In this document: piece after piece, positions 1 through 11,189 of the stretch | Layout of the letters: every line of letters starts with the position of its first letter | How positions within the stretch are numbered: the first letter of the stretch is position 1 | Origin: Aphrocallistes beatrix | Taxonomy: Eukaryota; Porifera; Hexactinellida; Sceptrulophora; Aphrocallistidae | NCBI GenBank assembly: GCA_963281255.1 | Contig: OY725493.1 | Location: 3,565,857-3,629,856, forward strand | Length of the DNA stretch: 64,000 nucleotides | Reading direction: 5' to 3' | Translations under genes and position numbers: made by a program | Notes under the pieces: generated by a model | Database searches by the model: none | Seen by the model: only the letters and a program-made list of their open reading frames with translations | Told to the model about the DNA's origin: nothing

Positions 1-6
1 ATGGCT

Positions 7-77
7 AGAAGTGTGCTTCCAAATTCCTTGGATGACATGTATTGTGTCATCATCCAAGGAATGTGGAAGCATACTTC
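7..77. repeat. inverted repeat (hairpin), about 30-bp arms
   Basis: The stretch from about 7 to 34 is answered in reverse complement at about 49-77 with a few mismatches and a short loop. It may be the end or core of a foldback element cut by the window edge. No gene is visible in it. Confidence 0.7.
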
Positions 78-119
78 TGGTCCGTCTGTGAGGGGCTTTT
101 TTTATACTGTACTTCTTTT

Positions 120-512
120 ATATGTTTGACCCAACTAGTTGATTGCCGCTCTTAAAGCAAAGCGGTGAAGTGTCAATTGATGTCCTTGTTTGCACTCTAC
201 CGAGCCTTGAGTTTGAGGATGTCAAGGTTTACCATGGATAATTTTTGAAGAAGACCAGTACCGATTTAGAGTATAGAATAATAGTTCATTTAAAAATTCT
301 CTACCATTATTAGACTGCAATATAATGGGAGCACTCATGTCCCAGATGTCCAGCAAATATCAGTTACCTCTTTAGCTGTCATAGTTTTAAGAGCACGTAT
401 CCTCACAAACTTGCTGAAATGATCTTGATAAACAAGCAGCCATTTATTAAGGAAAAATTTCCACAGGAAAAGTAGTCGAAAAGTCAACTAGATCCACTTG
501 ACCACGGGATAA
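120..512 (-). pseudogene. decayed integrase core (rve) relic, KRBA2/SCAND3-like or Ginger type
   Basis: Reading the minus strand from about 512 down to 120, several frames together give recognisable integrase blocks: a VDLVDFS-like start of the core with the first catalytic Asp, then YQDHFSKFVRIRALKT, then ILQSNNGREF (the second catalytic Asp reads Asn), then KIIHGKP and HPQTQGSVE with the catalytic Glu. This order is that of an rve DDE core from the transposon-derived integrases related to KRBA2/SCAND3. Stops and frameshifts occur every few dozen codons, so it is a relic. No HHCC zinc finger or N-terminus is seen, and no LTRs or terminal repeats are visible. It resembles, but is not a close copy of, the integrase gene at 60.9-63.6 kb. 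Confidence 0.6.
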
Positions 513-602
513 GTATGAAGAAGAATAGCGATGGGTTTAACGACCAAAGACTTTAGGGGTTTCTCAGCTCTCACAATATGAAACAAATATTTAGCATATA
601 CA

Positions 603-1130
603 GGGTGTAAAGAAATTGATGTAATCTATTGTCTAATAAAGCACTATAAATGTAGGTGAAATACACAAATTAATTTCCCAATATACCCTCCCTTTAGTTT
701 TATACATTTCTTGATACGACCAGACATACTGCATATTAACTTGTCTAGGAACTCGGGTGACAGACCTCGCCATGCTGAAATTAGTTGTTTTTCTAGAATT
801 TGTAAATTAGTTGCCTCCTCGTATGGACTAATGGTGTCTTTCATGACTGACCAAAGATTTTCTATTTGGCTCAAATCAGGAGAATTGGGCGGCTAAATAT
901 CTTTGGACCAGAAGTTGGGGACGTTTGTTTTGAGCAAATTTTGAGTCTTTTTAATCGCCGTTTTTCTTCCTCGTCCTTGCATATTCTCGAGGGTATTTCT
1001 ACTCTTTCCCTACTCCACCACGGTGCGCACAGTAGTTCCCAATTGTTGAGCGACACTTTTCTGAGTTGAACCGGCTTTTAGCATTCCTATTGCCTGATTT
1101 CGCGCAGCTAAACTGGATTCACGGACCATC
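603..1130 (-). pseudogene. internally deleted Tc1-like transposase relic
   Basis: Minus strand. An ATG at 1130 opens a helix-turn-helix start (MVRESSLAARNQAIGMLKAG) like that of the Tc1 copy at 6131. After a stop and shifts it runs straight into the C-terminal catalytic end, where the SPDL-SQIENLWS block carries the final Glu of the DD34E triad (about 850-890), followed by the conserved C-terminal tail to about 660. The middle of the protein, including the first two catalytic Asp, is missing. A CAGGGTGTA end at about 603 looks like a Tc1 terminal repeat; the partner end is not found. It cannot encode a working enzyme. Confidence 0.7.
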
Positions 1131-1270
1131 TAGAATTGTAAATGTAGAGGTTTATAATAATTTGTTATAAAATATCCCAAAAGTAAGGAAACATACACAA
1201 TATCGATTAAAGTATACGAATCGTTGGCATAACTGAATGTGAGGTTGTCTTTAATACAATTAGACTATTA

Positions 1271-2985
1271 TTAAGGATACCGCCCTCGAAAAAGTATATG
1301 ATTTGTCTCACAGCATACGATGAAAGTAGAGCTATAAGAGATGTTAAGCGTGGGCAGGTATCTCCGTCAAGAAATACTCGCATATTACAAACCGTTTTTG
1401 ATTCTCATTTCTAGTTTTTGAGATACAGTGTCTCAAAGTCTGTTTTTTTCGTTTATCGCTAGCACATCTTAATGGTAGAAATCCGGCCACTCAAGGAATT
1501 GTTTAAGACATACCAAGGAAATAAATGCTTCCAAATTCGAATCATAGATAGTCTATCATATTTGCCACCTCATAGGACCAAAAGAAAGTTAAAATGACAA
1601 AAATTGTAAATTTTATCGGTGTCCGAAAAAAAGAAGAAGAATGTAAAATGAGTTATTAAAAATAAAAAAAGCATTCACAGACATTTATTCACATTTATAC
1701 TCCTGATTTAGGTATATTCGAACCAAATATTTACTAAAAATAGCAAAAGTACATTGAAAATCCACAAATTTCCTTGAGGCCCCTAACGCCGAAAAATTTG
1801 AGATAATTGTGAATAATAATTCATATTCCTAGTACTACGAAGTATAATCCATCATTTTAGAATGAATAAAGAGCTTCCAAAAAGTATATTAGAAAGTTAG
1901 AGCGAAAGTCTACGACTTTTAGTTCCCAAGTTAGGATTTTCGAAAAATGCTACGTCATCATATGATAAAAATCTAAAACTTACATTCCATAGGATGTAGT
2001 GCAATTATTATCAATGAATCATATATATACCCTCATAAAAAAGTATATTAGGAAGTGAGAACTAAGAATTTGCGCTTATATTTACAGAGATAGAGAGACA
2101 TCTCTTTTTGGACGCTAAATAAAGAAAAGGGTTTTTGACCGAATCTGAGAGGTCCATGGCCAGAACTTTCAAAATAATTATCAAAAGTTCTCTAATTTTT
2201 CTGTACACATTATTAACGACAATTGTATTCATTATTTAGCATAATTGCCACATTTGGATACATATTTAATGATTAGATTCGCCATTTTCGAATATATTCA
2301 AAGTTCTCCATAGAATTTGTATTACAATTAAATCAATGATAAGTCGAGAAATATTTATTTTTTGACAAAGGAATGTTTGAGGAACCTATATATTTTTGCA
2401 TATATCCTTTTATTTAGGAATAAATAGATTATATATCTTCAATAGTTTTCAAGATATGACATCGGCATCTTTCGGGACCATAGAGTGATATTATACCCGA
2501 ACTTCACCAATAATAAACGATATCTCGCGAACAAATAGTCGGATCCGACCAAATTTTTTTTTGAAACGATCAGAATTTTATTTCTGATCCAGTGATCGCT
2601 AAATATCTGATATCAAACAGGCGATTTCCTGAGCATTTAAGGTTGGCCTTTCCTATAATTGCTAACTTTTGACATTTTCAAACGATTCATTTAATTTTTT
2701 CAGTGCAGATTTGATTCGCAGAGATATCTGCAAAACTGCATTAATAATTGAAATAATGCAACAGATAAAATTTTTTTAAAAAAAATTTGATCATTTTACA
2801 AGGAAGAAATCGGACACAATATGCTTACAATCCTTTAGAAACTTTTCAAATTTATTCATAAATCAATGATCTACATATTTTTGAAATTTTGAAAATTGTT
2901 GAAAATTCAGACCAAAACACCCCAGAAAGTTTATTTTTAGTAATTTTGACACTATTTTTTTCATAATTCTATTTTTATTTGTATT
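1271..2985 (-). mobile_element. TTAA-bounded repeat, inverted divergent copy (unit 1)
   Basis: The segment starts with TTAAGGATACCGCCC, which is the tail end of the TTAA repeat family in reverse complement, followed by the reverse of the AAGCGTGGGCAGG, ACTCAAAAACTAG and GATCCGACC landmarks of the tandem units at 3.3-10.4 kb. It holds no open frame of note. Its head end is not intact: it merges near 2985 with a palindromic MITE. It is more diverged than the tandem units, so probably older. Function: none inferred; a non-autonomous element whose TTAA boundaries and short inverted ends suggest mobilisation by a piggyBac-type enzyme. Confidence 0.65.
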
Positions 2986-2994
2986 TTCTCCATC

Positions 2995-3315
2995 AAAAGT
3001 GGCAAAAACTGGTCATTGCTGACTGGCCACCCAAAAATAACCACATTCGATAGTGTCCGCCGGAATCCAAGATCAATAACTTCTTTGAACCATGTCAGAT
3101 CATCATTTTATACTGAATTCGTGCTATTCCCAGCAATTTGATATATATATTGACCATATTTGGAGAATTTTTTAGATGTCCGTGCATAGCAACGGCCAGG
3201 AATTTTTTCACATCCCTGGCCGTTGCTAGGAACCCGCCGCCAAAGAATTTCTCTAAATATGTCCAATATTTATATCAAATTGCTGGAAATTTAGTGCTGA
3301 GCACGAATCTAGCAT
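2995..3315. repeat. palindromic MITE, copy 1
   Basis: Two arms meet at a central hairpin near 3190-3230 (CTAGCAACGGCCAGG against CCTGGCCGTTGCTAG). The arms carry AGCAATTTGATATATAT and its complement. A second copy lies at about 53960-54345. The right arm stops at about 3315, exactly at the TTAA where the next repeat begins; in the other copy this place also reads TTAA, so the arm was probably cut by insertion of the TTAA repeat. Confidence 0.75.
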
Positions 3316-3405
3316 TTAAGGATAACGCCCTCGAAAAACATCGCATGACATAAAAAAAAATGGCTTTTTTTTATGTCATGCGATGTTTTTCGAGGGCGTT
3401 ATCCT
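3316..3405. repeat. near-perfect palindrome of the TTAA-repeat head
   Basis: The first about 43 bases of unit 2 are followed, after a few bases, by their reverse complement ending GAGGGCGTTATCC. The original interior (GTTGTTAATTCCATT) resumes directly after. This looks like a foldback duplication of the terminal inverted repeat. Confidence 0.85.
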
Positions 3406-5192
3406 AATTTTGTTGTTGTTAATTCCATTATATTAATGAGTGGTCTACCATCTAATCATACTTGTTGGAAGGTGTTTATTTTGATTTTTCTGTGGTGACT
3501 CCCTAAAGATTAGTGTTGGTAAATATTGGAAAATAATTAGTGGTTTTCCGGCGTATTCATCAATTAGTTTAATACTTATCTGATATTTTTTTAATGATAA
3601 AGACCTAAAAATGATTTTGGCCCATTTAGAGATTATAAAACACAAAAATTTAGAAAAAAAGGCATATAAATCCAATCAAAATAGCTCCATGAAGGACTTC
3701 ATTTCTAACATGCTCGGGAAATGGCCGCTGTGGTATTAATTGTTGTATCTAAGATAGAATTCTGATCATTTTTTAAAAATAATTGTTCAGATCCGACCAT
3801 TTGTTCGCAAGTTATCGTATATTATAGGTAAAGTTCGGACATTGTGCCTCTCTGGGGTCCCTGAAGAGGCCGATGTCATATCTTAAAGACTATTCAAGAT
3901 ATATAATCTATGATCATCTTAAATGAAAGGATATATATGATAATATATAGGTTCCTCAAACATCTCTTTGTCAAAAAATAAATATTTCTTGACTTATCAT
4001 TGATTTTATTGTAATATAAATTCTATGGAGAACTTTGACTATATTATAAAATGGCGAATCTAGTCATGGAATATGTGCCCAAATGTAGCTATTAAACTAA
4101 AAAATCAATGCAATTGTACTAAAAATGGATACTGAAAAATTGGTTCACTTTTCATGATTATTTTGGAAGTTCTGGCCTTTTACGTCCCAAATTCGGTCAA
4201 AACCCCCCATTTATGGTCCAAAAACTGATTCCTCCCTATCTCTGGAAATATATACCGAAATTCTTAGCTCTCAATTCCTAATATACTTTTCAAGACGATA
4301 TATATCTGATTCTTTAATAATAAGTGTACTACATCGAATGGAATGCTAAGTTTTAAATTTTTATCACGTGATGACATAGCATTTTTCGGAAATCCTAAAT
4401 TGAAAATTAAAAGTCGTAGACTCTCGCTCTAACTTCCTAATATACTTTTTAGAAGCTCTTTATTCATTCTAAACCGATGAATTATACTTTGTAGTGCTAG
4501 GAGTATGAATTATATTTCCCAATTGGTTCAAAATATTCGGGGTTAGAGGCCTCAAGGTAATTTGTGAATTTTCAGTATAATTTTGCTATTTCCTCAATAT
4601 CTGTTGGAATATATCTAATTCATCAGTATAAATGCCCATGGATGCTTTTATTTATCGTTAATAGCTCATTTTACATCGTTCTTAACATTAAAACTTCAAA
4701 TCCCTATATCTCGGGACAATTCCAAAATTGACCGTCTTTCAAAAATTTTAACTCAAAATTGCTTTGAGATAGAGGTTTGAAAATTTCAAGAGTTGTTCCA
4801 TATCATTAGGTGATGAACGTAGGACCTTTTTCGATATCTTATAAATTTGTGATTTTATTGCTGATTTCCAAAGAAAATCGGGCTTTTTGCCGTTTTTTGG
4901 CATTATTTTTTCAAACCCCTATAAAATTTACAACTTTGGTGATTTTAACTTCATTTTGGTCCTATGCGATTGCGAATTTGATAGAATATATATGAATAAA
5001 TTTAGAAGCATTGATCCAAACATGTGTTTCAAAAAATTCACAGAGTGGAGGAGGGCTTACCATTAAGATGTTCTAAGGAAAAACCGGAAAAAAACGACTT
5101 TGAGACTCTGTAACTCAAAAACTAGAAATACGAACCAAAAACTGTTTAGCATGTCTCAATATTTTTTAAATGCACTGCCTGCCCACGCTTAA
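3316..5192 (+). mobile_element. TTAA-bounded repeat, tandem unit 2
   Basis: The unit begins TTAAGGATAACGCCCTCG and ends ...CCCACGCTTAA, sharing the final TTAA with the next unit. It is about 1.9 kb, AT-rich, with no transposase and no long open frame. Near its start a 43-bp inverted copy of its own head has been inserted (see 3316-3405). Landmarks shared with units 3 and 4 include GTTCAGATCCGACCA, the paired phrases CTAACTTCCTAATATAC, and GCATGTCTCAATATTTTTTA near the end. Confidence 0.8.
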
Positions 5193-5928
5193 GGATACCG
5201 CCCTCGAAAAACATCGCCTGACATAAAAAAAGATGGTAAATTTTTTATTGTTAATTCCATCGGATTATTGAGTAGTCTACCATCTAATCGTACTTGTTGG
5301 ACGGTATTTATTTTGATATTCTAGAACTGAGCAGCTAAAGCTCAGTCGTACTAAAAATCGGAAAGTTATTCGTGGTTTGCGGCGCATTCATCAATTATTT
5401 TCTAACTTATTCAATATTTTTTCAATTATATGAACCTCAAAATGGTTTTGGCCCCTTTAAATATTATAAAACAGATGAATTTAGAAAAAGAGGCACTTAA
5501 AATCCAATCAAAAATATCTTTATGAGGGACTTCATTTCTAAAATGCTCGGGAAATAGCCGTTGTGATATTAGCTATTGTGTATAGAAAAGAATCCTGAAC
5601 ATTTTTAAAAAAAATTTGTTCAGATCCGACCATTAGTTCGTAAGTTATAGTATATTGTAGGTAAAGTTCGGACATCAAACCTCTCTATGGCCCCGAAAGT
5701 GCTCGATGTCAATGCTTAAAAACTATTGAAGATATATAATCTATTATAATGTTTAATGAAAGGATATATGTGATAATATATAGGTTCCTCAAACATCTCT
5801 TTGTCAAAAAGTGAATATTTCTTGACTTATCATCGATTTTATTGTAATACAAATTCTATGGAGAACTTTGAATATATTAGAAAATGGCGAATCTTGTCAT
5901 GAAATAAGTTCCCAAAGTAGCTATTATA

Positions 5929-7164
5929 CAGGGTGTCTCAAAAGTTTTTTCCGGTTTTATAATTTATCAAAATATTCCTTTTACATCAGTGCTTGCATTT
6001 AAACTCGCCCTTTTTTGATAATATTTAACTTGAACGGTCATAATGTTTGATTGAAATACAAATCAATTGTATTTGTTAACATCTTGTGATTTTCTTGACC
6101 TCACTTCATCATCAATATATAGTTTATATTATGGATGTCCAAAATTCCAGAATTGGTAAGAGATTACGTGCAATCGGTATGTTAGAATCTGGTATTAGCC
6201 AGAAACAGATTGCTCAGACCTTAGGGGTTACAGTTAAGACTGTTTGGAATTGGAAAACGAAGATTCTATCAGGCAAATCTATGGCGGACAAACCTCGGTC
6301 TGGGCGTCCAACACGGCTTTCTCGCGTTCCTAAAATCATTATTAGAAAATCTCTAGGCAAACTTTGGCAGTCTACGCAAAAACTTGCTTGTATCGTTTCG
6401 AAAAATTCACAGAGAGTTAATAAAGACACGATACATCGTTATTTAAGGAATACCATCGGAGCAAAGCCATACAAAAGACCTTCGCAACCAAAATTGTCGG
6501 AAAAACAGAAGGAACAGCGGCTACAATTCTGCCTTAGTCATAAATTTTGGGATGAACAGGATTGGAAAAGGGTTCTTTTTAGTGACGAGAGTTCTTTTGA
6601 ACTTTTCCACCCAACAAATCGGCAGAACGATCGGGTTTGGAGTCAGAATGCGCGAAACATTGAGCCTATTCAGACAGTTAAATTCCCGCCTAAAATCATG
6701 GTCTGGGGGATGATGAAGGAAAACTACAGCCCCAGTGACATAACGGAAAATGTGTCGCTTGATGTCCGAGGCCATTTTTATGCAGGATGGGGCTCCTGCC
6801 CACACCGCCAAAAAGACGCAAACCTGGCTTTCCAATCATATTCCAGGGTACTGGGCTAAAGGAATTTGGCCTAGCAAGTCACCAGATTTAAATCCCATTG
6901 AAAATCTTTGGGCGATTATTCAAGCGGAGCTTGACAAGAAGAGACCAGTCACCAACTTGTCAGAGCTCGCTAATTACCTGAAAAATATCTGGAATGGACT
7001 CACACCGTCGATTTTGGAGAATTTAATCTCAGGGATGCCTGCTCGAATTAATTCTTGTATCCAACTTAAAGGAGATTATATTGGCAAATAATTTAAGATT
7101 TCTATACTATAGTTTACAAGTTATGGGTATTAGTACAACCGGAAAAAACTTTTGAGACACCCTG
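5929..7164 (+). mobile_element. Tc1-like transposon, full length with both ends
   Basis: The ends are CAGGGTGTCTCAAAAG and its complement CTTTTGAGACACCCTG, and both flanks are TA. The sister repeat unit 4 shows the unfilled site at 9014-9015 (TATTATACTCAAAA), which confirms a TA target duplication and the exact borders. Length is 1236 bp, slightly short for Tc1 because the transposase gene has an internal deletion. Confidence 0.95.
6131..7091 (+). pseudogene. Tc1-like transposase (DD34E), frameshifted by an internal deletion
   Basis: Start ATG at 6131 (MDVQNSRIGKR); an upstream in-frame ATG at 6086 would add 15 residues but lies before the family start. The order is: helix-turn-helix with ISQKQIAQTLGVTVKTVWNW (residues about 22-43), a GRPTR AT-hook-like linker (about 61), then the catalytic core with VLFSDESSFELF (first Asp) and PPKIMVWGMM. 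The frame ends at 6859. The +1 frame from 6750 supplies AIFMQDGAPAHTAKKTQ (second Asp) and SPDLNPIENLW (final Glu), running to the stop at 7091. Between VWGMM and AIFMQDG only about 20 codons remain where roughly 45 are usual, so an out-of-frame deletion of some 60-70 bases is the lesion. All three catalytic residues survive. It acts, when whole, in the nucleus, cutting at TA-flanked ends. Confidence 0.9.
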
Positions 7165-8270
7165 TACTCAAAAAACAATGCAATGGTAACTAGCAATGTA
7201 TACAGAAATTTTGAAGCACTCAACATTATCATTTTGGAAGTTCAAAGCATTTATCTCCAAAATTCGGTCAAAGCCCTCCCATTTATGGTCCAAAAACAGA
7301 TTCCTCAATATCTCGGGAAATATATACCCAAATTCGTAGCTCTCAATTCCTAATATACTTTTCAAGACGGTATATATCTGATTATTAAATAATAAGTGTA
7401 CTACATGGAATGGAATGCTAAGTTTTTTAAATTTTTATCACGTGATGACGTAGCATTTTTCAAAATCTTAACTTGAAAACTAAAAGTCGTAGACTCTCGC
7501 TCTAACTTCCTAATATACTTTTTAGAAGTTCTTTATTCATTCTAAACCGATGAATTATACTTTGTAGTGCTAGGAATATGAATTATATTCCCTAATTGGT
7601 TCAAAATATTCGGGGTTATTGGCCTCAAGGTAATTTGTGAATTTTCAGTATAATTTTGCTATTTCCTCAATATCTGTTGGAATATATCTAATTCATCAGT
7701 ATAAATGCCCATGGATGCTTTTATTTATCGTTAATAGCTCATTTACATCGTTCTTAACGTTAAAACTTCAAATCCCTATATCTCGGGACTTTAAAATTCC
7801 AAAATTGACCGTCTTTCAAAAATTTTAACTCAAAATTGCTTTGAGATAGAGGTTTGAAAATTTCAGGAGTTGTTCCATATCATTAGGCGATGAGCGTAGG
7901 ACCATTCGATTTTCGATATCTTATAAATTTGTGATTTTATTGCTGATTTCCAAAGAAAATCGGGCTTTTTTCGCCGTTTTTTGTCAATTTTTTTCAAACC
8001 CCTATAAAATTAACAATTTTGGTAATTTTAACTTTCTTTATGTTCTATGCGATAGCAAATTTTATAGACTATATATGAATAAATTTTTAGGCATTTGATC
8101 CAAACATGTGTTTCAAAAAATCACAGAGTGGAGGAGGGCTTACCATTAAGATGTGCGAGGGAAAAACGGAAAAAACCGCCTTTGAGACGCTGTAACTCAA
8201 AAACTAGAAATGCGAACCAAAAACTGTTTGGCATGTCTCAATATTTTTTAATTGCACTACCTGCCCACGC

Positions 8271-10137
8271 TTAAGGATACCGCCCTCGAAAAACATCGCA
8301 AAACATTAAAAAAAATTGTGGAATTTTTTATTGTCAATTCCATCGGATTATTGAGTAGTCTACCATCTAATCGTACTTGTTGGACGGTATTTATTTTGAT
8401 ATTCTAGAACTGGGCACCTAAAGCTCAGGCGTACTAAAAATCGGAAAGTTATTCGTGATTTTGCGGCGCATTCATCAATTATTTTCTAACTTATCTGATA
8501 TTTTTTCAATTATACGAACCTCAAAATGGTTTTGGCCCCTTTAAATATTATAAAACAGATGAATTTAGAAAAAGAGGCACCTGAAATCCAATCAAAAATA
8601 TCTTTATGAGGGACTTCATTTCTAAAATGCTCGGGAAATGGCCGTTGTGATATTAGCTATTGTGTATAGAAAAAAATTCTGAACATTTTAAAAAAGTTTT
8701 GTTGAGATCGGACCATTAGTTCGTAAGTTATAGTATATTGTAGGTAAAGTTCGGACATCAAACCACTCTATGGCCCCCAAAGTGCTCGATGTCAATGCTT
8801 AAAAACTATTGAAGATATAGTATAATCAATAATAATCTTAAATGAAAGGATATATATGATAATATATAGGTTCCTCAAACATCTCTTTGTCAAAAAGTAA
8901 ATATTTCTTGACTAATCATCGTTTTTGTTGTAATACAAATTCTATGGAGAACTTTGAATATATTAGAAAATGGTGAATCTTGTCATGAAATAAGTTCCCA
9001 AAAGTAGCTATTATACTCAAAAAACAATGCAATAGTCACTAGCAATGTATACAGAAACTTTGAAGCACCCAACATGATTATTTTGGAAGTTCAAAGCATT
9101 TATCTCCAAATTTCGGTCAAAGCCCCCCCATTTATGGTCCAAAAACATATTCCTCCATATCTCGGGAAATATACACCAAAATTCTTAACTCTCAATTCCT
9201 AATATACTTTTCAAGACGATATATATCTGATTCTTTAATAATAAGTGTACTACATCGAATGGAATGCTAAGTTTCAAATTTTTATCACGTGATGACGTAG
9301 CATTTTTCGAAAATCCTAACTTGAAAACTAAAAGTCGTAGACTCTCGCTCTAACTTCCTAATATACTTTTTGGTAGCTCTTTATTCATTCTAAACCGATG
9401 AATTATACATTGTACTGCTAGGAATATGATTTACATTCCCTAATTGGTTCAAAATATTCGGGGTTAGGGGCCTCATGGTAATTTGTGAATTTTCAGTATA
9501 ATTTTGCTATTTTCACCAAAATCTGTTGGAATACATCTAATTCATTAGTATACACGCGATTAAATGTCCATGGATGCTTTTATTTTTCGTTAATAGCTCA
9601 TTTTACATCGTTCTTACCATCAAAACTTCAAATCCCTATATCTCGGGACTTTAAAATTCCAAAATTGACCGTCTTTCAAAAATTTAACTCAAAATTGCTT
9701 TGAGATAGATGTTTGAAAATTTCAGGAGTTGTTCCATATCATTAGGCGATGAGCGTAGGACCACTCAATTTTTGATATTTTATAAATTTGTGATTTTATT
9801 GCTGATTTGCAAAGAAAATCGGGGTTTTTTTCGCCGTTTTTTGGCCCTTTTTATTCGGACACCGATAAAATTTACAATTTTTAAAATTTTAACTTTCTTT
9901 TGGTCCTATGAAGTGGCAAATATGATAGACTATCTATGAATAAATTTTCGAAGCATTTGATCCAAACATGTGCTTTAAAAAAATCACAGAGTGCAGGAGG
10001 GCTTACCATTAAGATGTGCTAGGGAAAAACGGAAAAAAACGACTTTGAGACGCTGTAACTCAAAAACTAGAAATGCGAGCCAAAAACTGTTTTGCATGTC
10101 TCAATATTTTTTAATTGCACTACCTGCCCACGCTTAA
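8271..10137 (+). mobile_element. TTAA-bounded repeat, tandem unit 4
   Basis: Closely matches unit 3 in order of landmarks and keeps the empty Tc1 site at 9014. It starts at TTAA 8271 and its body ends at CCCACGCTTAA (10134-10137), where the 73-bp tail units follow. No transposase is present. Confidence 0.85.
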
Positions 10138-10356
10138 CATCTTATATATCTCTATTCTTGATATATGCTGTAAGCCAAACCTATAGATTTTTCACGGGCG
10201 GTATCCTTAACATCTTATATATCTCTATTCTTGATATATGCTGCAAGCCAAACCGATGGATTTTTCACGGGCGGTATCCTTAACATCTTATATATCTCTC
10301 TTCTTGATATATGCTGTAAGCCAAACCTAAGGATTTTTCACGGGCGGTATCCTTAA
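10134..10356 (+). repeat. three tandem 73-bp tail units of the TTAA repeat
   Basis: TTAA occurs at 10134, 10207, 10280 and 10353, so the period is 73 bases. Each unit runs CATCTTATATATCTC ... GTAAGCCAAACC ... TTTTTCACGGGCGGTATCC with a few substitutions. Single copies of the same tail end the TTAA-repeat copies at 21942 and 28774. The end GGGCGGTATCCTTAA is the inverted complement of the head TTAAGGATACCGCCC. Confidence 0.92.
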
Positions 10357-10458
10357 TTTGCTTCTTTATTTTTTTCAATGTTCAAGAGATCTAGATCAAA
10401 ATACGTAGGTAAAATTTGCATTATTAATGAGTTTTGGTAACAACCAGCTTTGTATGTA

Positions 10459-10871
10459 CAGTGGAACCTGTATATAACGGCCACCCAAGGGACTGGACAA
10501 AATTGGCCGTTATACACAGGTGACCGTTATATACAGGTGATTGTCTTAATCCCCAAAAGGTATCAACGTAGTGCAATAAACATAAGTTTTTAGAAATCCA
10601 TTACTTGAAGTAATATAATGAAACTTGTTTATCATTCGTAACAGGTCATGAAATAAACACATAAAAAGGTGTAAAGGTGAAAAAGGTGATGGCCGTTATA
10701 TACATTTTTAGGGTCAGTAAGGGACTACAAACGGGTGGCCGCTGGCCGCGTTGAGCAGGTGACCGCTATACACAGGTTCAATATTATGGAATTTCGGACG
10801 GGACTGTTCATTGGTGACCGCTATAGACAGGTGACCGTTATATAGAGTGGCCGTTATAGCAGGTTCGACTG
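10459..10871. mobile_element. pogo/Tigger-type MITE (CAGTGGAACCTG ends), copy 1
   Basis: Ends CAGTGGAACCTGTATATA and GCAGGTTCGACTG are flanked by TA on both sides. Inside, GGCCGTTATA / GACCGTTATA motifs repeat many times in both ends. There is no coding. The TIR style (CAGT.GAACC) and TA duplication are those of pogo/Tigger-type elements. A second copy is at 20648-21093. Confidence 0.85.
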
Positions 10872-11189
10872 TATATATATTTTATCCAATTATATTACTG
10901 TGGTTGTCTATGACCAAATTTGACCTTGTCTGTTATCATAAATTGGGAAAAACCACTACTACTTGTTCAAAGAACATTTCACATCTTTCTAGTTCTCTCT
11001 CTAGTTACTGTTTTCAAGTTTCGTTGTACTAATAGAAATGCACTGGATAGTTGCTAGTATTTAATATTTTAAAACGTAAATATGTTGTACAGTGTAACCC
11101 ATATTTTGCCTTTAATGAACCCTAACTTTATTTTGATTTATTTATATGCATAGTTACATTTTAATGGTCAATTTCTTGTCGAAAGTTTG
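10872..11189. other. 5' flank of the IFT80-like gene, nothing specific seen
   Basis: AT-rich sequence between a MITE and the start codon at 11190. It would contain the promoter and 5' UTR, but no motif can be defended by eye. Confidence 0.4.

Larger units (their letters stand above)
5189..8274 (+). mobile_element. TTAA-bounded repeat, tandem unit 3, with nested Tc1
   Basis: Same repeat as units 2 and 4, bounded by TTAA at 5189-5192 and 8271-8274. Without the 1.24-kb Tc1 insert (5929-7164 plus a duplicated TA) it is about 1.85 kb. No coding capacity of its own is visible. Confidence 0.85.

Noticed and set aside
10134-10356. Possible CRISPR-like array
   Set aside because: The repeats are directly adjacent without unique spacers and are transposon ends; the genome is eukaryotic.
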